64,000 nucleotides of DNA from the NCBI GenBank assembly GCA_963921825.1, contig OY997596.1, positions 1,493,001 to 1,557,000 of the forward strand. The letters are read 5' to 3'. A program made the position numbers and the translations under genes. Shown one piece after another: positions 1-11,900 of the stretch. Every line of letters starts with the position of its first letter. Position 1 is the first letter of the stretch. The notes beneath the pieces were generated by a model, which was given only the letters and a program-made list of their open reading frames with translations, was not told the DNA's origin and did no database searches. The DNA comes from Erodium maritimum (taxonomy: Eukaryota; Streptophyta; Magnoliopsida; Geraniales; Geraniaceae).

Positions 1-1111
1 CATAAACGTCGGGTAAACTACAGGGGGGCTCGGACATTCTGGAACGTAGGGTCAATGACCAAGGTAATGTTACTTCTGTTTTGGCTTAATTAATACAAAT
101 CCTAGGTCGTCTGTTTCAAAAAAAATAAAATAATGTACATGCTGCAATTAAGTTTCTTCTATTTTGGATTCTTCCATAACTTTATTTGTATCTAGTTTTT
201 GCCAGAGTTTTGAAATATGAACTTGGTTTCGTAAAATTGAACGGTTTAAATCAATAAGATGATTTATGAAAGACTTTATAATTATAAAAACCGATCGACT
301 AGACGACGTTTTTAGAACATGTAATCGGTTTTTCGGGATACAAATATTTTTATTTTTTGGGGATAATTATACCTATTATACTCAATTTCACCTACATATG
401 TCCAATTATAAAGTTCGTTTGGACGGTACCCTAATCTTCTAAATTTTTCACAGTCCTACAAAAGGGGAAGGATAGTGATATCGAAATCAGATGCCGTCCA
501 AACAAATTTTGGAAACTAATCAGGATACTGTTTTAAACAAATTTGATAGTTAGGTGTAGTTAAGTGGAAACAAGTATAATTAAGAGTAACAAGATGTAAT
601 TAACCTTATATTTTTAAGGATGTGAATGCAAGTTATAACCAATATTAAAATATTTGTGTCATTTTTGATCGGGTTTTGTGAGAGATAAAGTTGAGAGTGA
701 AAGTCGAGAGAAATTTGAGAATTGTTGGTGGTTTGATGAATGAGATGAGATGTATTTATAGATGTGAAAGTTTTGATTTTTATTCATATTTAATTTAATG
801 AAAATAAATAAAAATAACGTTGCTCAAACAGTCAGATTGTTTTTTCCACCGAAGAGGTCACATGTCAGTCTCGAATTGGCTGACGCGCGAACCATGAGTC
901 GCGAACCAGCGATCCACTAACGTGAAATGCGGGTCACGACCCATGACTTCAACTGTGTGCGGCTTTTACGATTCCGCTCCACTAAATAGTAGGTTATGAT
1001 GCGTGGATCGAGACACGAGTCGGTTCGTTGTACATAGTCTTATTAACTAAAAATATTAAACCTACTACTGATTGGAATTAGTATAATACCCATACTTTCT
1101 CAGAAGTACAA
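1..1111. other. AT-rich spacer, no gene seen
   Basis: No gene could be supported on either strand. The stretch is AT-rich except for a GC-richer patch at about 838-985, which carries several short repeats of the words GCGAACC and CGACCC. A similar patch with the same vocabulary lies at about 62330-62515, so both are probably remnants of one repeat family; no ends could be defined. Confidence 0.5.
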
Positions 1112-1482
1112 AGGTAAATTACGTTGAAATACCCCGTACTATACGCGTTTAACGGTTAAATACCTTAAAGTTATTTCGTAACGAAAACATAACCCGAACT
1201 AACACTTAGTAACAACATTCTTTTCCATCCATTTATAGGGTTAGACTTAGGTTTGGACAGAAACTTAAGGTTAGATTTATGGTTAAAGTTGGTTTTTGGA
1301 TTGTAACACTACAGATAGTTTCAGAATTTCTGAAAAAATAAACAATAATTGGACGAAAAAATGGATGAAATAAGGGATGTTGTTACTAAGTGTTAGTTCG
1401 TGGTATATTTTTGTTACGAAATAACTTTAGGGTATATATCCGTTAAACGCGTATAATACGAGGTATGTCAACTTTATTTGAG
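1112..1482. mobile_element. MITE, Mutator-like foldback family 1, old copy
   Basis: The two ends form an imperfect inverted repeat of about 65 bp; both arms carry the words CGCGTTTAACGG and AAAGTTATTTCG. The same family occurs at 16181-16543, where the ends begin with GGGTTAATT and a perfect 9-bp target duplication is visible. Here the outermost bases have drifted and no target duplication can be read, so this is an older copy. No coding capacity. Confidence 0.7.
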
Positions 1483-1653
1483 TAAACGTGCATTGTATTT
1501 TCTTTAAAGGAGTTAGTACATGCCTGAGAGCCCCGTTGGGACAAACACAATAACCTTATCTATTGGTAAACGTCTAAGACGTTTTGTTGAAATGCCATAA
1601 AGGCGACCTATAACTGACAACCAAAACAAAGGAACTAGAACAATATTGAATAA

Positions 1654-2046
1654 CTAAGATAAACTACCAGCCAAAGTATAAAAACAATAAAAATAAAGAC
1701 GGCCGACGAAACACTGCTCAAAGTGGGGCCTGAAAACCGCTGGGTCACCTGAGGGTGACGCTCTGCCCGATGAGGAATCCCAGGGACGCTCCCTCGCTAA
1801 ACCCCGTCGCTGTTGAGGAGAGCCCGTGCGTCCCCGCCAGCAATCATTCGCCAGGAACATACGACGTCTCTGCACCTTGGATGGTGAGGAAGCAAAAGAT
1901 GAAGATGAGGGTCTCGCGCTCTTGTGATGGTTAAGAAGCCGTGCCCCCAACCCGGTCACCCAGGAGACATGCATGACTGTAGGGAAGGATGGGACAAGTC
2001 CAAGCGGCGCCGACAAGTTGTTAGCGGCGGAAGCGGAAGTAATCAT
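1654..2046 (-). other. GC-rich island with an unrecognised 130-codon open frame
   Basis: The stretch at about 1700-2050 is clearly more GC-rich than its surroundings and is open for 130 codons on the minus strand. The translation is rich in Ser, Arg and Pro and matches no domain I recognise; there is no signal peptide or membrane segment. It may be a gene fragment, a remnant of a mobile element or chance. It lies about 900 bp upstream of the BSL start codon and reads away from it. Confidence 0.25.
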
Positions 2047-2099
2047 AGGCTAGGTTAGGTCTCTACAGAAGTGAGTAGAGAGGTCTTGACACTGCCTCT

Positions 2100-2945
2100 G
2101 ATTTAAAGCATTGTGCTCGAGATATGTCAACTTAATTTATCCAAAAAAATAATCTATATGTCTTTTAAAAAATAAAAATAAAAGTTGTAAATCATAATAT
2201 TAATAAGTAAAACAACCGTGAAAAAACACAAAAAATTGAATATTATACATTTTTTTGTTAGTAAAGGAGAGGGAGGGAGTGGCACTCAGCGTCGTAGCGC
2301 GTGGTGCTCTCCTGCCCCTCCATTACCGGGAAAAGGCAAAGACCCCGTGGAAACCGGAACCGGTGATCACCGTTAACAAAAGCATACTCGTCCCCGGTCA
2401 TTCCGGTCACCCGAAAACACCGTCGATACAAAGCCTCCCATCTCTCGCCGCCGCTCCGTCCGTACACACTCCAATTAGATTTTCACTTCTCTCTCTAAAA
2501 AAAACGAATTTTAGAGAGGGAGAAAAAAAATAATCCGAGAAAAGAAAAGAAAAGAAAGGAAAAGAAAGGAAAATTTTCAGCCGAGAAAATTACAGGAATA
2601 GTGCATTTTAGAGAGAGAGAGGGAGAAAGTGGTATATTTGGCTTTAGAGAGAGAAAGAGATTAGTGTTGGCTTTTTCTTTTGTGTTGTTATTGGCTTTGA
2701 GATTGTCTCCGTCTCCGTTTTTGTACTTTCCTCGACCGGCTCGCCAGAGAGGAAGGCGCGTGAACTGATTTTCCGAGCTCTCTCGTGTTCGCGGGTTCGG
2801 ATTGGAGATCTGAGGAGCTGAGGCTCGGCGTGGATTCGGTGGAGAGGGAGTGTTGGTTTTGGAGCTGGATTTGGATGTTGATCGCCAATGCGAGCTCGTG
2901 GTGATTCCGGCTTCCGATCTTTTGTAAATTAGGGTTGTGGTAGAA
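2100..2945 (+). promoter_or_regulatory. Proximal promoter and 5' leader of the BSL gene
   Basis: The stretch before the BSL start codon contains a TATA-like AT run at about 2236-2250, then a GC-richer part and a purine-rich leader with AAAAG/AAAGG repeats at about 2539-2573 and GAGAGA tracts at about 2611-2660. GA-rich leaders are common in plant genes. The transcription start cannot be fixed from sequence alone. Confidence 0.45.
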
Positions 2946-5900
2946 ATGGATGTCGATTCCTCCATGTCGCCGGAGTCCGATCACGATCCGGCCGTTCAGA
3001 GCCAGAGCGAGAACCAGAGCGCGCCTACATCTGCGGAGCAGACAGGTGAGCAGTCGGCGAACGGGGTTGGATCTCCGGCGGGAGGGGGCGCGGCGGCGCA
3101 GCAGAGCCCCGTGGTTGGGCCGAGGCACGCGCCTACGTACTCGGTGGTGGATGCGATTCTAGAGAAGAAGGAAGACGGGCCGGGGCCTAGATGCGGCCAC
3201 ACGTTGACGTCGGTGGCGGCTGTTGGGGAGGAGGGGACGCCGGGGTTCATTGGGCCTAGGCTGATTCTGTTCGGAGGCGCTACAGCGCTGGAGGGGAACT
3301 CTGCGGCCGCCGGGACTCCTACATCGGCGGGAAGTGCTGGCATAAGTATGTCTCTGATTTCATATCTCTGCTCACCATCTGGATTGTTATTGTTAGGGTG
3401 TTTTTGTTGCAACTTCTGATGATGTTCAGATTCTGGAAACCAAAACTTTTTAGGGTTATATGATAGTTGTTTAACTGATTTTGTTATCATTATTAACCTG
3501 CAGTTGCTGAATTATGAAGTTTATTGAATTTTAGCCATTTAATGAAGATCAATTAATTTGATATGCATGTTTTTGTTGATTTTCCACTATGAATGATGAA
3601 TTAGAATCTGTCAGTTGTTTGTAGATGGATTGTCATGTCGCATGCGTTCAAATTTCTTGTTAAATTTTAACCGCACCTGCATGACAAGTCTTCTGTTTAT
3701 GAACTGATTACTTTGTTCATAACTGAAAAATCAAGCGGAATATGACCCTAGATTGTACCCTAAGTTGTCCAAGTTCATTACATTTTGATGGCAGAGGGTC
3801 CAACTGTGTGCTGCTGGTTTTTATTTTCATTTCTCTGACCCCTGGTCGAGTACAAGCTTGTGGAATTCAAGGTGCATCGATTTTTTGTTTGGCATCAGTT
3901 ATGGTCTTGCAATCCCACAAGTTTGGTCCTGGTGAATTCATTTTTTCGTTTTCACGCTCTATAATCTGTCATGGTATTTATGTGAATTGATTACATGGCA
4001 TATTAAACCTGTTCTATTAATGCCCCTACAAGAGATTGCATGCTTATTCTTTACATCGGGGAAAAGTTGCGATCTGATTCAGGTTTTTCATGAGCCAGAA
4101 TATTTTCTATGTTGAACTATTAATACATAGTACATTTTTATTCATTTATGGTGTAAGAATTCCAATTTTGGTATTGTTTGTAACTCTTAGTTGTATGGTG
4201 GTTTTCATTTATGGTTCAGCATATCCTAACTTCAACGAAATTGAAGTAATCGAAATGGCATGCAAATAGTTTATTTGTTTTACTTGTTACCATTGTAGAT
4301 ACAGAGTTCGTTAAAACCCATGACGTAAAATGAAACGTTTTAGTGAGATATGGGGAGTTCCGTGCTCTGCCATTTCTCTTTTGAAGTGACATATAATAAC
4401 CTTTGTTTATAATTTTTTATCACACTTCCTGGATTTACATATCGCTGATGTTTTTGTCCTTTCGTCTCTCTAAACTAACGATGTTTTACTTCAATTACAG
4501 GACTAGCAGGTGCAACTGCTGATGTTCATTGTTATGATGTTTCAACAAATAAGTGGTCTAGGTAAGCTTGGAGCTGACAATGAGTATAACCTACTGTCCT
4601 AGGATTGTGGTGCTTATGGTGAACTTATTTTGCAGGATCACTCCCTTTGGAGAACCACCCACACCAAGGGCTGCTCATGTGGCAACTGCAGTTGGAACTA
4701 TGGTTGTCATTCAGGTCTGCATAGATAGCATGCTATCCTCTAAGCATAATTTATGCTACGTTAATCCTTAGGCAACTAAGCTCTCACTTCCCATTTTCAA
4801 TCTTAACTTAGGGTGGAATTGGTCCGGCCGGTTTGTCTGCAGAGGATCTTCATGTTCTTGACCTTACACAACAACGGCCTCGATGGCATAGGTTTGTATC
4901 TTGGAGAATCGCTCATTTTTCAGTGTTGTATGCGATACATCTTCTAAATGTATGCTAATATTTTTACAGAGTTGTTGTTCAAGGCCCTGGACCTGGGCCT
5001 CGTTATGGACATGTTATGGCTTTGGTAGGGCAACGGTATCTCATGTGTATTGGAGGCAATGATGGTAGGGCTCTCAGTTGGTTTGATTCATAATTTTAAT
5101 ATGCTTTGTGCATTGAATTTACACACTAAGAATTAAATTTAATAATGATATGATGGTCCAGGGAAGCGGCCTTTGGCTGATGTATGGGCCCTTGACACTG
5201 CGGCTAAACCTTATGAATGGCGTAAATTGGAACCTGAAGGGGAGGGTCCACCGCCATGCATGTAAATCTTCTATCTCTCCCTGGCATGCTCCATCTTAAC
5301 TCATCCATCTTAAATTTCGGCTTCGCGTGATGGTTTCAAATTTGAGGTCGCACATGAATTGCCCTTTCTGTTGTGACCTTGTTCTAAGACTGATGAGGAG
5401 TTCCTTCAATCCTCCATTTTCAGAATATTACTTCACATAAGCCCACTACTCTTTTCTTTTCAAAGACTTTAGAGCTTATTAAGCATAACATCAAGCTCTT
5501 GATAGTTCCTTTTTTTACCAGGTATGCAACTGCAAGTGCTCGTTCTGATGGTCTTCTTTTGCTTTGTGGAGGAAGGGATGCAAACAGTGTGGTAAGTTAA
5601 CATGGCCAACTGTGCACTAGAATCAGAACAGATGATAGTAAAAAACTATGCGTTATTTTGCATGGTCTAAATTATTTGATGGGCAAAAGGAAACATTGTA
5701 AGGGCATAAGGGTCCATGAAATAAATATTTATTGGCATGTGAATGGTATGCTGAACTGAAGATTTGTTTCTTTGTCTTTCCAATAGCTTTGCTCAAGTAA
5801 CGTTCCTTTTTAGCATTTATATTCTGCTTCCAGCACTTATTTTTACTGTCTTAATTGTTGAGAACTTAATTTTTGTCCTTCCGTACTAGTGGGATGAAAT

Positions 5901-8900
5901 CATGAAAATTACTTATTGATATTTGATAATATTATCTTATGTATTTGTCTTCTGTTGCTTACCAGCCATTGGCTAGTGCATATGGACTTGCTAAACATAG
6001 GGATGGTCGTTGGGAATGGGCTATTGCTCCTGGTGTTTCCCCTTCTCCAAGATATCAACACGCAGCAGTGAGTTGCTGTTTCCTTTTACTTCCCTTTTTT
6101 GGTAGACTCCCTAGTTATGAAGACTAATGGTCATGCCACATTTCTAGGTGTTTGTTAATGCACGACTTCATGTGTCTGGAGGGGCACTTGGTGGTGGAAG
6201 GATGGTAGAAGATTCATCCAGTGTTGCAGGTACTTGATCATGTTGGTAATTGATTTAAGACCTTAGACATTGCATACTTGTGTTCTGCCAATGGGTAACC
6301 AATGGTCATTAAGGACTAGTATATTTCAGGAGTGGATAGAGTTTGTGTTTGGGCTGCATTTGCATATGAACATGCACATATTCTTTATTCTCTTGGGGAT
6401 GAATCCTGTTTGTCTGCCCAGGCAGCCAACAAATGATTAGTAAGGACTATTCTCAAAATGGAGTACAGATTGTGTACCTGTTGTATACATAGATTCACAT
6501 GCAGATTGTAATTTGCAAATTAATATGTTCATTCTCATATATTTTTTGCTTTTAGTTGCTTACATTAGATTCTAAATAAGAACACTACCGGGGAAAAGAT
6601 GAATATGAAGAGTTCTGCATGGCAATGGCTTCAAGTGCTGTTAGTCCGTATGTGTAGGTGTTAATCCTAATCTTGATCCAGTAATTTTACCTCGAGAAGT
6701 TGTTACAGCTTTTTCTGTCTAAGTTAATGTGTGATTGAAGCTTCAAACCAGTTGAGGTTGCTCAGGTTTTGAGTGTCCTCTTTTATTTGTTGCTCTCTTG
6801 TGTGCTTCCCTTGTTGTACCTGGTTTGCACCCCTTCCTTGTTGTAAGGGAAAGAAAAAGAATGGGAGTTTTTTTCCTTCTTTTTTCTTATTATTAGCGAG
6901 AGAGGGGAAGTTATAATACCTGCAATTTTTAAATCTAATGGAGTACTATTCATTTGCACAATCTGGATGATGTATTTTATTTATCTTCTGTATCTTTTTG
7001 TATCTCTTGTTTGTAGTTTTGGATACTGCGGCAGGCGTTTGGTGTGATACAAAGTCTGTTGTTACTAGCCCTAGGACAGGCAGATACAGTGCCGATGCTG
7101 CTGGTGGAGATGCTGCAGTTGAGTTAACAAGGCGGTGCAGGCATGCGGCTTCTGCAGTTGGTGACTTAATATTTATTTATGGTGGTTTACGGGGTGGTAA
7201 GTGACGAGGCTAGTTTTGAATAAACCATCTCGATGAATTTCTTTCTCGCGCTGCAAGTACGGTGCCATTAAATATTGTGCAGTTGCATGTTTCATTGTGC
7301 TCTGATGATTAAACATAGCTTCAATGTAGCTTCACTGTATGAAGATCATAGTACAGCATCATACTTAACCTACTATAGTGGTAGACAGTATAGTGCCATT
7401 GTCTTCTGATATATAGAGGAGCTCGTGCATGTGGGTAATGCATGATATGATGTGGCAGGAGTTGCCATGTTTCCTATATTTATTTGGCGCACATGATCTC
7501 AGTTTTAATATGTGCTCCATATATTTAGGATTTAACACATTCTGTATCAATTTTCTAAAAGCCTCAAGTTAGAATGTCTCTAGAGATGGTGTCACAGATT
7601 TTAGATTAGGTGAATGGGAGGTTTAGAAACTAAGTGAGGGGATGTGAAATTTTGTGAGGAACATAATTATTAATTAGCATTAAAGATTATCCCGGAATGT
7701 GAGACTGGAGGTTAGGTATTCTAACATGATTAGAGAACCCAAGGATATGTACCATACATGCATTACTAGATCTTATGCCTGTATTGGCAAATTGGGATTC
7801 TATAAGGTTATTTGTTGAATTCAACACTATTGTTATGCAAACAAGCATACATGTGTTTCTCAGTAATAGTTTAGTAATCCCATGATTGGATTTGGGTTCT
7901 CACGTTTCTTAGCTTTCTTTTTCTGTATTTGGCAAGATGGAGCTTATGCTTTGGTTGAATCTTAAAGCCATTCTTTAGCTAGACAATGAAGCAGGATATT
8001 GATGTGATTTGCTTGGTGGTGTAGGAGTTTTGCTAGACGATTTACTTGTTGCTGAAGACTTGGCTGCTGCTGAAACGACGACTGCGGCTTCACATGCAGC
8101 GGCTGCAGCTGCATCTAATCTACCAGCAGGGCGGTTGCCTCCTGCAAGGTATGCATTTGTTGATGAAAGGACGAAACATCCAATACCTGAAGCTGCTCCA
8201 GATGGATCAGTCGTGCTGGGAAATCCAGTGGCACCCCCTATTAATGGTGACATGTATACTGATATAAGCACTGAAAATGCCATGCTACCAGGAGCTCGGT
8301 AACATAGCTTCTGTTTGGTTTTCTGTCTGTGCTATTGTAGTTCATATAAAGAATTAATAGATGTGAATTATTATGCAGGAGATTGAGCAAAGGTGTAGAA
8401 TATTTAGTTGAAGCATCAGCTGCAGAAGCTGAGGCTATTAGTGCTACATTAGCAGCTGCTAAGGCACGGCAAGTTAATGGAGAAGTTGAATTGCCGGACA
8501 GGGATCGTGGGGCAGAGGCAACCCCTAGTGGGAAACAGATGTCCACCTTGATTAAAATGCCTGATTCTGCTGGTCCAAATAGCATTGCCCCTGCTGGTGT
8601 CCGGTTGCATCATAGGGCTGTTAGTATTTTTTTCCTGACCCTTGAAGTTTGTTTCTACTTGATGTTGCATCATCTTATGTTTTACCACGTCTTATCAGGT
8701 CGTTGTAGCGGCAGAGACTGGTGGAGCTCTGGGCGGCATGGTTAGACAGCTTTCAATTGATCAGTTTGAGAATGAAGGTAGACGGGTCAGCTATGGCACC
8801 CCAGAGAGTGCAACTGCAGCTCGTAAACTATTAGATAGGCAGATGTCCATCAACAGTGTGCCAAAAAAGGTAGTTGATTTTATTCTGTGCACAAATAGTA

Positions 8901-11900
8901 AGAAACATAGATGCGAATATGTGTCATAGACTGGTTGATGCAAGAAATGAGAGAGTAAGACTTGGAGTTACTAATAGTTAAGAAAAAAATTACAGTGTTT
9001 GCATTTGGCCTTGTTGGAATGCTTATATTTTATGTAGTGAATACTTGACAGTTGACATTGATATTGAGTAAGGAAATGAAACGAAAAGTAATTACCTGGA
9101 AAAACAGATGCATATTACCCCTGGAACATATTGCTTCGTAGGAGTATGATATGCCTGGAAAACATATATTTATGATCTTATGATAATCTGGGTTAATTTT
9201 TTTCTTCCTATTCTCACCTCTATTAATATGTTATAGGTTGCAACTATGAAACATTTTTTTTTCACCATGCATGTTTTTTTTTTGAAACTTTTACCATGCA
9301 TGTTTGTTTTGTATCAGTGAAATGTGTGTCCAGTATATAATCTCTACATGCTGGTGCATCTATGATCTATCCCATACGTATGTACACTGCTAAATGTGTT
9401 AAGTGACTCCACTGCCTGAACTTTCTTAAAAAAAGAAAGGCAGTTTGTCTGGATATATCTGGAATTTATGTGATCAAGGACATGCTCTGTTTCTTTGTCG
9501 GATGACCTGCTGGTTATGTAGTTCATCAGTTGGCATGTCCAACCCAGGAATAAATTGGAAGACCCAAAATCGTTTTCTGTGTTAAGATCATCAATTTAAC
9601 ATCTCAATCTAATATTGTTGCCCACTACCTTGTGATCTTACTGGCATATAAATTTTACCTATTTCTTTCATGTTAGGTTATTGCACATTTGTTAAAGCCT
9701 CGTGGCTGGAAGCCCCCTGTTCGCCGTCAATTTTTCTTAGATTGTAATGAGATTGGAGAACTTTGTGACAGTGCAGAGAGAATTTTCGCAAGTGAACCTA
9801 GTGTCTTGCAGATTAAGGCTCCTGTGAAAATATTTGGTGATTTGCATGGGCAATTTGGGGATCTTATGCGTCTGTTTGATGAGTATGGTTCACCTTCGAC
9901 TGCTGGGGACATAGCGTAAGTGTTCTTGACATATGTTTCTCCATGTTATGCATGCTAGAAGCCCAATATGACCCGCCTAGCCTGTATTAGGTTCTGCAAG
10001 TTATTGCGTGGTTTATGATTTTCCCTATAAATGTATCTTATGAACACTCTTTCATTATTTCCATGACTTGTGTCAATGCATTTAAGTAGTGTTATTGTGT
10101 TAATGAGAATTCTGGTGGCCCATCTTCATTTTTTTAAAATATTTTTGGGTAGTTCTAGATATTATGTATCTAATGGTATATCCTTGTGATGTTACTTGGC
10201 GATGCAGAGTTAAACATAATTATAAGCTTTACGTTCTGCCATTTTCATTTTATTTCATCTGCCACGGTGTATTTCATCCACAGTCTAATCACATGGAAGT
10301 TACATGCACATTTATGTAAACTCAAAACATATTTATATTTCATGCATTTTTCAATAAGAAAACATTGCAAAAAAAGTGTTCGTTTTCCAATTATTCAAGT
10401 GGGCGGGTTATATTTTTTTTGTTGCTTCTCTCTTAAAATTTTCCCATTCATACAACAAATGTATCTGCCATTGTGAAGCTCATTAAAAAATTCTTCTTCT
10501 CTATATGATGAACCAGTGTTCATTGGCAAAAATGTAGCCATAATCTGGTGCAGAATATGGAGTAACCTTATAATAGCATTGGCAGCGTTTGCCTTTGCAT
10601 AGAAATATAGAATGCATATTGTAGAGATGTTTCATAGACAAGTCTTGACTTGTATACTTTCTCATGGTTCCAATTTTTGTATGAACATACCAGATATATC
10701 GATTATCTCTTCTTAGGAGATTATGTTGATCGTGGCCAGCACAGCCTTGAAACAATCAGCCTTCTGCTCGCTCTGAAGGTATATTCAATGCATGATTCTC
10801 GTATATATGATTTTTGTGGTGCTTGATTTCAGTTATGTTGCAGTTCTGAAGATCAAAATTCTGTTTATTATGCCATTCTGTAGGTTGAGCATCAACATAA
10901 TGTACATTTAATTCGTGGGAACCATGAGGCTGCTGATATCAATGCTCTCTTCGGCTTCAGGATTGAGTGCATTGAGCGCATGGTATGATCAGTGTTCTAA
11001 AACCCCCAATATCTTCCCGATAAGTGGAAATCGATCAAAATTAGGTCAAACTTGGTCTAAACTCAGTCTAACTGGTCAACTAATTTTCAGATACAATTCT
11101 GAAGTGTATATGAAAATTTGCATGACATAGCACAAACATGGAAACAGGTTATCAATAGCAAGTCCAATTCAATTCCAAGAACATTAATTAAAATGTGTTT
11201 GAAACCATCTTACTTCACTAAACCATTGTTATTTGTCGTCTTTAATATGTGTACTATATATATAAATATTTGGTCCAAAACGAGTTTTGCCAATATCTCT
11301 CCAATTGGCATTTTCTCCCTGATTAGTCAAAAGATCTTTATTTGTCGCTTATCTAAGTTTTGTCCAGTCCCGTGTTTTAGAACCTTGGATATGGTATTAT
11401 ATCTGAAAAGAATGTTGCTTTCCCTCATCAAGTTTTTGCAGTTACTAACGTTTGACACACTGAACAGGGTGAGAGGGACGGGATCTGGACTTGGCACCGG
11501 ATAAATCGATTATTCAATTGGCTTCCTCTTGCAGCTCTGATTGAAAAGAAAATCATTTGTATGCATGGTGGCATTGGTCGTTCGATAAATCATGTGGAGC
11601 AGATTGAAAGTCTTCAGCGTCCTATAACAATGGAAGCAGGCTCAATTGTTCTTATGGATTTATTATGGTTGGTGCATGTCTTGCCTATAATTTTCTCCAT
11701 GTGGGGACTGATAAAATTTGCACTCCATTTGTCAAGTTTGTTTTAAGTGTAATGAAGTTTATGTATGTGTATACATCAATAACATTATCTGTGTGATCCT
11801 TTCTCAGGTCTGACCCAACGGAAAATGATAGTGTGGAAGGATTGCGACCAAATGCCAGAGGGCCTGGACTAGTTACTTTTGGGGTATGTCTTGTTGTATT

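Noticed and set aside
2538-2665. Tandem purine repeats as a CRISPR-like or satellite array
   Set aside because: Short AAAAG/GA microsatellites of a plant leader; no spaced repeats anywhere in the window fit a CRISPR array.
2495-3128. Minus-strand frames overlapping the BSL leader and exon 1
   Set aside because: Shadows of a GA-rich leader and of the Ser/Gln-rich BSL N terminus; no independent support.
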